A DNA stretch of 64,000 nt from Porticoccaceae bacterium (GCA_028822155.1 JAPKEJ010000007.1:1-64000); one strand, 5' to 3'. Positions 47,151-56,867 are shown, counted from the first letter of the stretch. A program made the numbers and translations. The notes: generated by a model not told the origin, from the letters alone.

Positions 47151-48308
47151 ATGTCAGTAAAAATAATTCTGCCGCAGGTGTTGCAAGTAGGCGGTGGCGC
47201 CAGTAAAGAAATCGGCAACATACTAAAAGGTATGGACTTACATCGGCCACTAATTGTGACTGATAAAATAATGGTTCACCTCGGTTACACCAACAGTATT
47301 AAAGAATGTTTAAGTGAAGTTGAAATAAGTGCTGACCTGTTTGACGACACTGTCCCCGAGCCCACTGTGAGTTCCATTCAAGCGGGAGTTGATAAGGTTC
47401 GCAGTGGTAACTACGATTCAATTATTGCCTTGGGCGGCGGCAGTCCCATCGACAGCGCCAAAGCCATTGCCATACTTGGTACCTACGGCGGTGAAATGCG
47501 CGACTATAAATTTCCTCGAATTGTGAATGAGCCCGGCTTACCTATTTTTGCCATTCCTACTACTGCAGGAACCGGTTCTGAGGTGACTAAGTTCACCATT
47601 ATTACTGATGAGACCACCGACGAGAAAATGCTCTGTCTAGGCACAGGGTTTATGCCCACCGCCGCTTTAGTCGATTTCGAGCTTTCTTTAAGTGTACCCG
47701 CGCGCACCACCGCGGACACTGGCATTGATGCTTTGACCCATGCCATGGAATCCTATGTAAGTAAAAAAGCCAGCGCTTACACTGATACTCAGGCCATTGC
47801 CGCTATGAAATTGATTGGTCCTAATCTGCGTCGTGCCTTCCACGACGGCAGTGATAGAGAGGCAAGAGAACAGATGATGCTGGGGTCTACCTTAGCTGGC
47901 GTCGCTTTTTCTAATGCCTCTGTAGCCTTAGTGCATGGTATGAGTAGACCCATAGGCGCGTTCTATCATGTGCCCCATGGCCTATCCAATGCTATGTTAT
48001 TGCCGACGGTAACTGAGTACTCTATTCCCTCTGCAGCGGAACGCTATGCTGACTGTGCCCGTGCGATAGGCGCAGCTGATTATAGTGATAACACCGAACA
48101 GGCGAACCAAAAGCTGATGAGCGAATTATATGCACTTAATGATGAATTACAGGTGCCCACATTAAAAGCATTTGGTGTTGATCGTGAACACTTTTTTGAC
48201 AATCTTGAAACTATGGCATCTCAAGCGCTAGCCTCAGGTTCCCCAGGAAATAACCCAAGGATTCCCGACATTGCTGAGATGATCGAACTGTACAAAAAAC
48301 TTTGGTAA
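47151..48308 (+). CDS. dddB: Fe-dependent alcohol dehydrogenase, DddB-like
   Basis: 385 residues, group III iron-type alcohol dehydrogenase. The NAD motif GGGSPIDSAK, the IPTTAGTGSEVT segment, and the metal-binding histidines in HAMES, HGMSRPIGAFYHVPHG are seen. In ddd clusters this enzyme oxidises 3-hydroxypropionate to malonate semialdehyde. CGGAG lies before the ATG. It is divergent from dddD and 43 bp upstream of the semialdehyde dehydrogenase, in the order seen in known dddD-dddB-dddC sets. Confidence 0.82.
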   Translation: MSVKIILPQVLQVGGGASKEIGNILKGMDLHRPLIVTDKIMVHLGYTNSIKECLSEVEISADLFDDTVPEPTVSSIQAGVDKVRSGNYDSIIALGGGSPIDSAKAIAILGTYGGEMRDYKFPRIVNEPGLPIFAIPTTAGTGSEVTKFTIITDETTDEKMLCLGTGFMPTAALVDFELSLSVPARTTADTGIDALTHAMESYVSKKASAYTDTQAIAAMKLIGPNLRRAFHDGSDREAREQMMLGSTLAGVAFSNASVALVHGMSRPIGAFYHVPHGLSNAMLLPTVTEYSIPSAAERYADCARAIGAADYSDNTEQANQKLMSELYALNDELQVPTLKAFGVDREHFFDNLETMASQALASGSPGNNPRIPDIAEMIELYKKLW

Positions 48309-48351
48309 TTAAATTAACGAATTCAATATTAATATAGCGAGGAAATACAAA

Positions 48352-49848
48352 ATGGCCACTGTCGGACATCTAATTAACGGTCAATTAATTGACGCAAATG
48401 AGCGCACTCAGGATGTATTCAACCCATCCAATGGTGAAGTCAGCAAACAGGTCGGCTTGGCATCGAAAGCCACCGTCGAGGAAGCGATTACCGCTGCTCA
48501 AAGCGCTTATCCCGCTTGGCGTAATACACCTGCTATAAAACGCGCTAGAGTCATGTTTAAGTTTAAGGATTTACTCGAGCAAAATGCCGACAAAATCTGC
48601 CAATTGATCGGCGAAGAGCATGGTAAAATTTCTCATGATGCAGCTGGTGAATTACAGCGAGGTATTGAAAACGTAGAATATGCGTGCTGCGCACCAGAAC
48701 TACTAAAGGGTGAGCACAGTAAAAATGTCGCACCTAACATCGACTCTTGGAGCGAATTCCAGCCTCTGGGCGTCGTTGCTGGTATTACGCCATTTAACTT
48801 TCCCGCCATGGTGCCGCTATGGATGTATCCGATGGCCATCGTTTGCGGTAACTGTTTTATTCTCAAACCCTCAGAACGTGACCCAAGCTCGACACTTTTT
48901 ATCGCTTCCCTTTTGAAAGAGGCAGGCCTGCCCGACGGTGTTATGAATGTAGTTAATGGCGACAAAGAGGCCGTAGATACTCTACTCAATGACGATCGCA
49001 TTAAAGCAGTGAGCTTTGTTGGCTCAACTCCTATCGCTGAATATATTTATACCACAGCTAATGCTAATGGTAAGCGCTGCCAGGCTCTGGGTGGTGCTAA
49101 AAATCACGCTATTGTCATGCCAGACGCTGACATGGATAACGCTGTTGCGCAACTTCTTGGCGCTGCCTTTGGATCTTCTGGTGAACGCTGTATGGCACTG
49201 TCAGTCGCGGTAGCTGTTGGCGACGTCGCGGCAGATCAATTGGTTAGCAAAATGAAAGAGGCGATGAAGACCCTGAAAATTGGGCCTTGCCACGATGCTG
49301 ACAATGATTTTGGACCCGTGATTACAAAACAACATCAGCAAAAGGTGTTTGGATACATCGACAGCGCCGAAGAACAGGGCGCAGACATCGTGGTTGATGG
49401 ACGACTTTTAAATGTTGATGGTTATGAAAATGGCTTCTATGTTGGCGGAACACTGATCGACCGAGTTACCACTGATATGGACAGCTACGACGCAGAAATT
49501 TTTGGTCCGGTACTACAGGTCGTTCGTGTCGACTCAATGCAGCAAGCAATGGACCTCATTGATGCGCATGAATATGGTAATGGCACCTGCATCTTTACCC
49601 GCGATGGTGAAGCAGCAAGATACTTCTCCGACCATATCCAGGTGGGCATGGTAGGCATTAACATCCCGCTGCCTGTCCCTGTGGCCTATCACAGCTTTGG
49701 TGGTTGGAAACGATCACTGTTTGGTGATTTGCATGCCTATGGCCCCGATGGTGTTCGCTTTTACACCAAACGCAAGACCATCACTCAGCGCTGGCCATCT
49801 GCCGGCGTTAGAGAAGGTGCTCAATTCTCGATGCCAACACTAAGCTAA
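48352..49848 (+). CDS. dddC: Methylmalonate-semialdehyde-type dehydrogenase, DddC-like
   Basis: 498 residues, CoA-acylating ALDH (MmsA family). GVVAGITPFNFPAMVPLWMYP, FILKPSERDPSS and GSSGERCMALSVAV with the nucleophile Cys280 are hallmark segments, and the C-terminal HSFGGWKRSLFGDLHAYG is typical for MmsA. In DMSP use it turns malonate semialdehyde into acetyl-CoA. Outside ddd clusters the same family degrades valine and inositol, so context decides the call. GAGGAAA precedes the ATG. Confidence 0.85.
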   Translation: MATVGHLINGQLIDANERTQDVFNPSNGEVSKQVGLASKATVEEAITAAQSAYPAWRNTPAIKRARVMFKFKDLLEQNADKICQLIGEEHGKISHDAAGELQRGIENVEYACCAPELLKGEHSKNVAPNIDSWSEFQPLGVVAGITPFNFPAMVPLWMYPMAIVCGNCFILKPSERDPSSTLFIASLLKEAGLPDGVMNVVNGDKEAVDTLLNDDRIKAVSFVGSTPIAEYIYTTANANGKRCQALGGAKNHAIVMPDADMDNAVAQLLGAAFGSSGERCMALSVAVAVGDVAADQLVSKMKEAMKTLKIGPCHDADNDFGPVITKQHQQKVFGYIDSAEEQGADIVVDGRLLNVDGYENGFYVGGTLIDRVTTDMDSYDAEIFGPVLQVVRVDSMQQAMDLIDAHEYGNGTCIFTRDGEAARYFSDHIQVGMVGINIPLPVPVAYHSFGGWKRSLFGDLHAYGPDGVRFYTKRKTITQRWPSAGVREGAQFSMPTLS

Positions 49849-49861
49849 GACTAGGGTACTC

Positions 49862-50644
49862 ATGACTGCTAATGGGAGAGAAAAAGGGTCCGCTATCGCC
49901 AGAGTAATGGTGATTATTGAAGCTGTGGCCAAAGCCGAGCGGCCCCTGTCGCCAGCTGATCTGGCCATTCTATTGGATATCCCAAAACCAAGTATCCACC
50001 GGCTTCTCAATCAACTGGAAGATGATGGGTTTTTGCAAACCAACATGCGAGGTTTAATTATTCCTGGTGAGCGAATGCACGGTGTCGCCTGGGGTGTCTT
50101 ACACAGCGAACGATTTAGTGCGGTGCGTAGGGCAATTCTTGAGCAGTTAACCGAGCAAATTGGCGAAACATGCGGTATTGCCATCCCTAATGGCAGCGAA
50201 ATGGTTTATTACGATAGAGTGCAATCAGACTGGCCGCTGCAGCTTAATCTGCAAGTGGGTAGTCATACACCCGTTTGGTGCACTGCTAGCGGCAAGCTGT
50301 ACCTGAGCTCACTACCTAAGCAGCGCCGTCAGAAAATTATTAGCCATTTACCTTTAAATCAGTATGCCCGTAATACTATTATTGATCCCGTCTATCTCGA
50401 AAAAAGCCTTTTAACAATAAAGGCCAGTAATATTAGTACAGATAATGAAGAATTTGTAGACGGTATGGTCGGCTGTGCGGTCCCAGTTTTGGACAGCGAA
50501 CAAAGACTTTGTGCTTGCCTGTTTATTCATGCGCCGGTGGTTAGAAAAAGTCTAGATGAATTAATAAGCTATAGTGATATTCTGCACACAGCGGCTATTA
50601 AGCTAGGATCGTTGATTGACGGCGCCGACAGCATGTCGAGTTAA
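49862..50644 (+). CDS. IclR-family regulator of the ddd cluster
   Basis: 260 residues. The winged HTH (IARVMVIIEAVAKAERPLSPADLAILLDIPKPSIHRLLNQLEDDG) is followed by an IclR effector domain with the TASGKLYLSSLPKQRR and GCAVPVLDSEQRLCACLFIHAP segments. It starts 13 bp after dddC, so it is in the same unit. A likely effector is DMSP, 3-hydroxypropionate or acrylate (inference). Confidence 0.9.
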   Translation: MTANGREKGSAIARVMVIIEAVAKAERPLSPADLAILLDIPKPSIHRLLNQLEDDGFLQTNMRGLIIPGERMHGVAWGVLHSERFSAVRRAILEQLTEQIGETCGIAIPNGSEMVYYDRVQSDWPLQLNLQVGSHTPVWCTASGKLYLSSLPKQRRQKIISHLPLNQYARNTIIDPVYLEKSLLTIKASNISTDNEEFVDGMVGCAVPVLDSEQRLCACLFIHAPVVRKSLDELISYSDILHTAAIKLGSLIDGADSMSS

Positions 50645-50662
50645 GATTAAGAGATAATTGTA

Positions 50663-51577
50663 ATGAAAAAAAGACTTCCTCCATTAAATTGGTTGCGCGC
50701 ATTCGAAGCCTCCGCTCGGCACCTTAACTTTACTCAGGCTGCCGCGGAACTGCATATGACTCAAGCCGCTATAAGCCAACAAATTAAGGGTCTCGAGGCT
50801 CAACTCGGCACCTCACTATTCAAGCGATTACCTAGAGGATTAAAGCTTACCGACGCGGGTCAGTCCTACATTCCAGGAGTGCGTGAATCAATTGAACGCC
50901 TAGCGATGATCACCGACGAAGTTTTTGGTAAAGAGCGTAGCCGGACGCTTACGGTTAAAGTTAATTTGGTGTTTTTTAACACATGGTTAGCCCCTAGATT
51001 ATCAAGTTTTCGAGAGCAACATCCAGAAATAGGATTGCGTTTTACCAGTAATATTTGGATTGGTGATGCAGACAAAGATGCCGATGTAGAAATTCGCTAT
51101 GGCAAAGGAATTTGGCCAGGTTATACCAGTAATCAACTCACCTGGGATGAACTATTTCCCGTATGCAGCCCCGAACTGGTCGGTGGTGAAGTGTCGCCAG
51201 AAGATCCGCCCACAAAGCCCAGACAATTATCTGATCATACTCTCTTACATGTTATGGGCTACGAAGAAGGCTGGGCTTTCTGGCTAAACCAATTTGGTTA
51301 TTACAGTGTTGACCCCTCTCAGGGAATTCACTTTGACTCATCGATAACTACCATGGAAATGGCCGCACTGGGCCATGGCATCATGCTAGGACGTACCTCT
51401 CTGGTAACCAATATGGTAGATAGTGAAAGGTTAGTTGCGCCTTTTGATGAATCTATTGCCTCATCGGAAAATTTTTTCCTAGCCACACCAGTTAATCAGC
51501 ATATTCATCCTCATGTTGAGGCTTTTCGCTATTGGTTAATCAGCCAAGCAGAGAGTGAGACAGTCACGGCGGACTAA
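50663..51577 (+). CDS. LysR-family regulator, GcvA-like
   Basis: 304 residues. HTH in PLNWLRAFEASARHLNFTQAAAELHMTQAAISQQIKGLEAQLG, the GcvA-subgroup start, and a typical effector domain with an aromatic-rich SSITTMEMAALGHGIMLG. It is 18 bp after the IclR gene and 20 bp before the end of the convergent DUF3726-like gene. It may act with IclR on dddBC, or on the next cluster. Confidence 0.9.
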   Translation: MKKRLPPLNWLRAFEASARHLNFTQAAAELHMTQAAISQQIKGLEAQLGTSLFKRLPRGLKLTDAGQSYIPGVRESIERLAMITDEVFGKERSRTLTVKVNLVFFNTWLAPRLSSFREQHPEIGLRFTSNIWIGDADKDADVEIRYGKGIWPGYTSNQLTWDELFPVCSPELVGGEVSPEDPPTKPRQLSDHTLLHVMGYEEGWAFWLNQFGYYSVDPSQGIHFDSSITTMEMAALGHGIMLGRTSLVTNMVDSERLVAPFDESIASSENFFLATPVNQHIHPHVEAFRYWLISQAESETVTAD

Positions 51578-51597
51578 GGCATTAATATTGGGCTAAC

Positions 51598-52329
51598 TTA
51601 ATCTCCCGCACCCGCTCTGGAGTCTGCGGTGGATTCAACCAGTATTTTGGCGACCAAGTCATCGAGAGTTTTCCAAAGCGCCTGGTCTATCTCTATACCC
51701 TGCTCTACTGAATTTCTGTAACAGTCGGCCATTTTTGCCTTAGGGTAATTTTCAACTAAGGTGCCGAACTCTAGCTGCTCACCATATTGCTTTTCAATAG
51801 CCTCTAAATCCGGGCCACAAAAGATTCTTAACGATTGCCGATCAAAGACGTCAATCATTTTAAAGGTCTGATACTCGGGAAGCTCGGAAACCGCTGTAAT
51901 AGACACTTTTACGCAGTAATCAAGCTGCCGCCAATAGGCAATGAACGCGAAATTACGGCGCGCTGCTTTGACCAGCCGCTCTATGATAAATGTCCGGTTA
52001 TAACAATTAATAATTTCTAATCCTGCGCTAGAACCCTGTATTACCTGGGATCTAATCAGGTCGACCGCTTCACTGCCGCACAACAAAACAGAAGTACCTC
52101 TGCCATCCAGCACAGAATTATGCGCATCTTCTTGCACTAGGTCGGCATGGATAGGCGCGGTGGTATTTAAGTAAGCCAAGGCCGCCAGTAACCGGTCAAA
52201 GCCATCAAAACCATGGGTCTCTAGCCACACTACCATGTCCGCAGCATCATAATAGTCTCCGGGTTGGAATCCCAACGCTTCAAATGCCTTCTTTAAGGAA
52301 GCCGTTAATTCATTCTTGGATACTTTCAT
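51598..52329 (-). CDS. DUF3726-like protein
   Basis: 243 residues from the ATG at 52329, which follows GGA and begins 5 bp after the upstream stop; a frame start at 52374 would overlap. MKVSKNELTASLKKAFEALGFQPGDYYDAADMVVWLETHG resembles the opening of DUF3726 proteins (recalled from memory). The middle has SSAGLEIINCYNRTFIIERLV. No catalytic motif is obvious. It is last in the operon and therefore likely acts in the same pathway. Confidence 0.6.
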   Translation of the reverse strand: MKVSKNELTASLKKAFEALGFQPGDYYDAADMVVWLETHGFDGFDRLLAALAYLNTTAPIHADLVQEDAHNSVLDGRGTSVLLCGSEAVDLIRSQVIQGSSAGLEIINCYNRTFIIERLVKAARRNFAFIAYWRQLDYCVKVSITAVSELPEYQTFKMIDVFDRQSLRIFCGPDLEAIEKQYGEQLEFGTLVENYPKAKMADCYRNSVEQGIEIDQALWKTLDDLVAKILVESTADSRAGAGD

Positions 52330-52334
52330 ACTGC

Positions 52335-54080
52335 TTATCCAGACTTCAATGCAGGTTTGACAGGAAACTGCCAATCATCGGAAAGTAGTTTGCCAAAATC
52401 ACTGATCAGCGGAGCACCCTGGAACATCGTGTTGCGCACCCAAAGGCGTGAGCGGGGATCAAATTTACTGACCCCAAAAAATGACAATTTGCAGCGCAGT
52501 AGATGAATTGGCATCACATCTGTGTGCACCAAATTTTCACGGATATCGCCGTAACGACTCTGGGCCATGGTTTGAATACGGGCAACAATGCCACTATAGG
52601 TCGGGTTGTGCATTATAAAATGCGCTACATTCTGCTTCGGGCGATCCTGATTATAGTCATAGATTCGGTCGTAACACTCACGTACCCGGCGACCAATACC
52701 GAGAGGCATCTCTTTTTCTATACCCATATCAATATTGGTTTGGCCCAGACGTGGCTCCATTTTCTCTTCAGAGCGATACCAAAATGCCCCCATAGACTCG
52801 CACTTGCTGAAATCTATAGCTAAGGCCCAATCATATTTATCTTCAATAACCTCTAACAGCTCAGCGACTTCCATTTCAGGGGTTACTTCATGTGATTCGT
52901 CCACCCACATATGCTCTTCCAAGCCGTCAACCAACGCTGGGTATAGTTCAATTAGCAGTGTATTGATCACTTCTTGAGTTTCTATACACCAATGCTGCTC
53001 AGCATACTGAATGAGAGACGCCCACACGTGATGGCTACTCGCTAGCACTGCGCCCTGTTCTTGTAGCCATAGGTGAAGCAACTGTAATTCTTCTCGCAGC
53101 AGCACATTGGCGTTACTTTGTCGCTCATCTGCGGTGACAATCTCACTTAGATGCTGAATAACACGCTGCGTTGCTGTGTCCAAACGCGCCAGTGTGGCTT
53201 CATCAACACCGGCCGCACTGGCGTCAACAACTGTGGCTAATGCAGTTTCACGCATTTCAATCCACTGATTGATTAATAGCGGATGATTAATTAAAAATGG
53301 CGCCATACCCAGACCGGTGGAATTGCCAATACCTATATAGCGTTTGATATCTTCATGGAGAACCACCGCGCTTTTTGGCGCCCGCTGCGAGGCTAAATAG
53401 TCCGCCTGCTGCATACTGAAATGGCGCAGCATGTAACAGGTGAACATCTCTGCGGCAAAGGGTCGGGCGAAGTCGCGGTGCTTGGTCCAAACTTTTTCCC
53501 AATCCGCCATACCCAACTTACCACTACCGTAGGCTGCAGTAGTTCGGTATAGATAACCCACTTCGGCAATCAAATCGACATTCGGTTGATGGCCATGAGC
53601 CAACTCATTAACCACATACTCAAAGGTGCGCGCACTGCGGTTAGCACGCGATAAAACTAGCACCCTAGAGTCGACTCGGCCCGCCTCCTGTTTGGGTACA
53701 TTGTTGCGTAAAAAATCGAGTTGTTCAGTATCCACCGTCCCTTCGCAGAGTGCCATGGTCAAATCCCACTGATCGGCTATAACCCGATCATTTCGATTTT
53801 CTGGATCCAGATGATGAGAGAACAGAACATAGCTAAAAGTGCCGTATTTGGCCTCGACCTGATAGACCACGGTGCCATAACCATGCTCGTCGAGATCAAA
53901 TACCGAGCTACTGATCTGCCAGTTCTCAGCTACCATGCGGCGCACTAATGTGCGCATAAAGCTGAGGCGCGATTGATGAAAGCTACCCAGACGCTCTAGC
54001 TGCATAACCTGACTGGCAGGCCGCATCTGCAAAACAGTCAAGTCATCAGAATTGTGCGTCTGGTAAGAGCCTTTGCGCAT
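52335..54080 (-). CDS. Unrecognised 581-residue protein
   Basis: Large soluble protein with no signal peptide or transmembrane helix. The N-terminal third is mixed, with FGxSHHLDPENRN and VVYQVEAKYGTFSYVLFS. Notable later residues are ANRSARTFEYVVNELAHGHQPN, IGIGNSTGLGMAPFLINHP and a C-terminal MHNPTYSGIVARIQTMAQSRYG. A Cys is kept in SKCESMGAFWYRS. I do not recognise the family or any nucleotide-binding motif. It lies between the M19-like protein and the DUF3726-like gene, all on one strand. The start site is uncertain because there is no good ribosome site. Confidence 0.75.
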   Translation of the reverse strand: MRKGSYQTHNSDDLTVLQMRPASQVMQLERLGSFHQSRLSFMRTLVRRMVAENWQISSSVFDLDEHGYGTVVYQVEAKYGTFSYVLFSHHLDPENRNDRVIADQWDLTMALCEGTVDTEQLDFLRNNVPKQEAGRVDSRVLVLSRANRSARTFEYVVNELAHGHQPNVDLIAEVGYLYRTTAAYGSGKLGMADWEKVWTKHRDFARPFAAEMFTCYMLRHFSMQQADYLASQRAPKSAVVLHEDIKRYIGIGNSTGLGMAPFLINHPLLINQWIEMRETALATVVDASAAGVDEATLARLDTATQRVIQHLSEIVTADERQSNANVLLREELQLLHLWLQEQGAVLASSHHVWASLIQYAEQHWCIETQEVINTLLIELYPALVDGLEEHMWVDESHEVTPEMEVAELLEVIEDKYDWALAIDFSKCESMGAFWYRSEEKMEPRLGQTNIDMGIEKEMPLGIGRRVRECYDRIYDYNQDRPKQNVAHFIMHNPTYSGIVARIQTMAQSRYGDIRENLVHTDVMPIHLLRCKLSFFGVSKFDPRSRLWVRNTMFQGAPLISDFGKLLSDDWQFPVKPALKSG

Positions 54081-54202
54081 GAATTTTTCGCCAATTAATT
54101 GAGTTAGCCCGGTTACAATTTAAGTGTGGAAAACATAAGTTTATCAGAAGATTACGTTTTCTCTATTAGTCTGGTTCAGTACAGACCTTACTTATTAGTA
54201 AG

Positions 54203-55210
54203 TCAATTTTCGACGAGGATAGCAGACTTACTCGAGAATGATTTTTCAAAAAACGACAGCCAGTTTTCACCCATAACCTTAGCGATGTCATCATCGTTAA
54301 AACCTTGATCGGACAAACCTTGAGCTACTACGTAAAGGTCTTTAGTACCGCTAAACCAGCTGGGTTGATCGGGCCAAGCAGGTCGCTCTGCAGAACCTTC
54401 ACCATGATCAACACTGGTCGTCCAGCGCCCACTGCGCATCCATTCCAGTACTTTATAGTCCCAGTTAAGGCACAGGTCAGAACCAATCCCGACACGGTCA
54501 ATACCGATCATTCCAACTGTTTGACCAATCATTTGGCAAAATTCTTTAAGGGTACAGTCAGGCCCATTTTTTAGATGAAACGGATACATGCTAAAGCCAA
54601 GTATTCCCTCTGACTCGCCAATGGCGCGAATCACCGCATCAGACTTGTTGCGCAATGCTGCATGGAAAAAGCTTGGATTGGCGTGAGTAATGGCGATGGG
54701 GCGCTCTGACAACTCAATCGTCTCTAGAGTTGATTTTTCTGCACTGTGAGACATATCAATGACCATACCCACCCGGTTCATCTCTTTAATAACCTGCTTG
54801 CCAAACCGTGTGACGCCACCGTCTTTCTCTTCGTAGCACCCTGTCGCCAACAAACTCTGGTTGTTGTAAGTCAACTGCATAATGCGCACGCCTAACTGAT
54901 GGAGAATTTCAACCATCTTGACGTCGTCTTCAATAGGCGAGCAATTTTGGAAACCGAAAACAATACCAACTTTACCTAGGCGCTTAGCATCGAGAATATC
55001 TCGCGCTTGGTGGACCGGCATAATGAGATCACTGTGGTTAATGAAATGACGATTCCAAGTTCCTATATTTTCTAGGGTCTCACGAATATTTTCCCAATAG
55101 GCAATAGTCACATGAATACAATGCACACCACTCTGCTGAGCATCTTCAAACAGTTGACGATTCCAGTTAACGTACTGCAAACCATCGATCATGAGCATAT
55201 CTTTACGCAT
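54203..55210 (-). CDS. M19 renal-dipeptidase-fold protein, altered metal site
   Basis: 335 residues, aligning with the M19 group found beside betaine-degradation genes (as PA5396 of Pseudomonas). The canonical N-terminal HxD zinc ligands are absent: MIDGLQYVNWNRQLF replaces DGHND, and the middle Glu region reads IVFGFQNCSPIEDD. Two later histidine motifs, VIDMSHSAEKST and ITHANPSF, remain. It may be a hydrolase of a cyclic or N-acyl compound rather than a dipeptidase. AAAGGGGG precedes the ATG. It is the second gene of the operon that starts with the ALDH at 56689. Confidence 0.8.
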   Translation of the reverse strand: MRKDMLMIDGLQYVNWNRQLFEDAQQSGVHCIHVTIAYWENIRETLENIGTWNRHFINHSDLIMPVHQARDILDAKRLGKVGIVFGFQNCSPIEDDVKMVEILHQLGVRIMQLTYNNQSLLATGCYEEKDGGVTRFGKQVIKEMNRVGMVIDMSHSAEKSTLETIELSERPIAITHANPSFFHAALRNKSDAVIRAIGESEGILGFSMYPFHLKNGPDCTLKEFCQMIGQTVGMIGIDRVGIGSDLCLNWDYKVLEWMRSGRWTTSVDHGEGSAERPAWPDQPSWFSGTKDLYVVAQGLSDQGFNDDDIAKVMGENWLSFFEKSFSSKSAILVEN

Positions 55211-55243
55211 TGAATCCCCCTTTAACGCCCAACTAACATTAGC

Positions 55244-56689
55244 CTAGTACGGCTTGCTGTAATTGGTTTTGATAATGGTATAAAAGTCCCTCGCATACTG
55301 ACCTTGCTCCCTTGGACCATAGCTAGACGACTTTCGTCCACCAAATGGCACATGGTAATCAGTCCCTGCAGTCGGCAAATTAACCATCACACATCCTGAT
55401 TTGGAGTGACGCTTAAAGTGACTCGCATACTTAAGAGAAGTCGTCATGATTCCTGAGGTTAAGCCAAAATCAGAATCATTGGAAACCTCTAAGGCCTCTT
55501 CATAGCTGTCAACTTTGATCACACAGGCAACGGGGCCAAACACTTCATCTCGATTAATTTGCATTTCGTTACTGGTATTGATGAACAACGCCGGCGACAT
55601 AAAGTAGCCGTCGGTTTCAAGGTGCAATCTCTCTCCGCCCTGGACTAATTCGGCGCCTTCTTCTTTGGCTAATTCGACATACTTAAGGTTTTGAAGGAGT
55701 TGTCGCTCGTCAACTACCGCGCCTATATGAACCCCTGGGGTCATCGAGTTGCCTACCACCAGTTTACCCATCGCCTCAGTCATTTTGCTGACAAACTCAT
55801 CATGTATTCCTGATTCAACAATAATCCGTGACGACGCGGTACACTTTTGTCCTGTACCAAAATAAGCTCCCGCAACAGCACAGTCTACAGCGGACTGCAG
55901 GTCGGCGTCGTTGAGAACAACCAGCGCATTTTTGCTGCCCATTTCAAGTTGTATTCGAGACATATTTTCAATGCAATTGCGCGCAATGTGACGGCCAACA
56001 TCAACTGAACCAGTAAAGGTAATGGCATCGACTCCAGCAGAGCTAGTCAATTTTTCACCGACCTCACGACCCGAGCCCATGACCAAATTAAATGCACCAT
56101 CCGGTAAGCCACTACGGCTAATAATCTCAGCCAAAATCCAAGCGCTGGCTGGCACAAGCTCAGCAGGCTTAAGTACAACGCAGTTACCATAAGCAAGAGC
56201 TGGTGCAACTTTCCATGCGGCAACCGCCATAGGAAAGTTCCATGGTGTAATGATCCCAACCACCCCGAGCGGCTCACGGTGCACCTCCACGTCTATCCCA
56301 GGACGAACCGACGCGGTATTCTCTCCCATTAAACGCAAGACCTCAGCAGCGTAATACTGGAAAAACTGCCCTGATCTGCCCACCTCGCCAATGCCTTCGG
56401 CTAAGGTTTTACCTTCTTCTCGGGCCAAAATGGCACCAATCTCTTCTTTGCGCTCAATCAGCTCATCACCGATCATGTCGAGTATAGCTTTGCGAGCTTC
56501 CAAAGCACTTTGAGACCAGCTATCAAAGGCCTTGTTAGCGGAAGCAATGGCAGCAACACAATCATCTGCGTCGGCTTTTGCATATTGGCCCACAACATCA
56601 CTGGTATCCGATGGATTTAGATTTGTAGTTATCTTCTGGCCTTCCAGCCATTGGCCATTAATGTAGTTACGATAAACGTCACCGCTCAT
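55244..56689 (-). CDS. NAD(P)-dependent aldehyde dehydrogenase, KGSADH-like
   Basis: 481 residues. IITPWNFPMAVAAWKVAPALAYG, ELVPASAWILAEI and a TGQKCTASSRIIVE segment with the catalytic Cys are family features. The C-terminal VPFGGRKSSSYGPREQGQYARDFYTIIKT is close to 2-oxoglutarate semialdehyde dehydrogenases of sugar-acid and hydroxyproline degradation. AGGGGAAAG precedes the ATG. It is first in a four-gene operon with the M19-like protein and two unknown genes, divergent from a LysR regulator. Confidence 0.88.
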   Translation of the reverse strand: MSGDVYRNYINGQWLEGQKITTNLNPSDTSDVVGQYAKADADDCVAAIASANKAFDSWSQSALEARKAILDMIGDELIERKEEIGAILAREEGKTLAEGIGEVGRSGQFFQYYAAEVLRLMGENTASVRPGIDVEVHREPLGVVGIITPWNFPMAVAAWKVAPALAYGNCVVLKPAELVPASAWILAEIISRSGLPDGAFNLVMGSGREVGEKLTSSAGVDAITFTGSVDVGRHIARNCIENMSRIQLEMGSKNALVVLNDADLQSAVDCAVAGAYFGTGQKCTASSRIIVESGIHDEFVSKMTEAMGKLVVGNSMTPGVHIGAVVDERQLLQNLKYVELAKEEGAELVQGGERLHLETDGYFMSPALFINTSNEMQINRDEVFGPVACVIKVDSYEEALEVSNDSDFGLTSGIMTTSLKYASHFKRHSKSGCVMVNLPTAGTDYHVPFGGRKSSSYGPREQGQYARDFYTIIKTNYSKPY

Positions 56690-56781
56690 GTCTTTCCCCT
56701 TGCAAAAATATTAACTGAGTATCCAGTGATAGTTATTTGAAGACTATATTAACGCGCCCAAATAATAAATCTATTTACAAA

Positions 56782-56799
56782 TTTATATAGATATATAAA
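56782..56799. promoter_or_regulatory. AT-rich palindrome in divergent ALDH/LysR promoter
   Basis: TTTATATA-GA-TATATAAA, an 18-bp palindrome with a 2-base centre, lies 92 bp before the ALDH start and 68 bp before the LysR start. It is compatible with a LysR T-N11-A binding site (inference). Confidence 0.55.
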
Positions 56800-56867
56800 C
56801 TTGACTAATATATAGCCATCCAGTGCCGCGCTTCATTCTTATACTAAGACAATCAAAAGGTGCCGTA

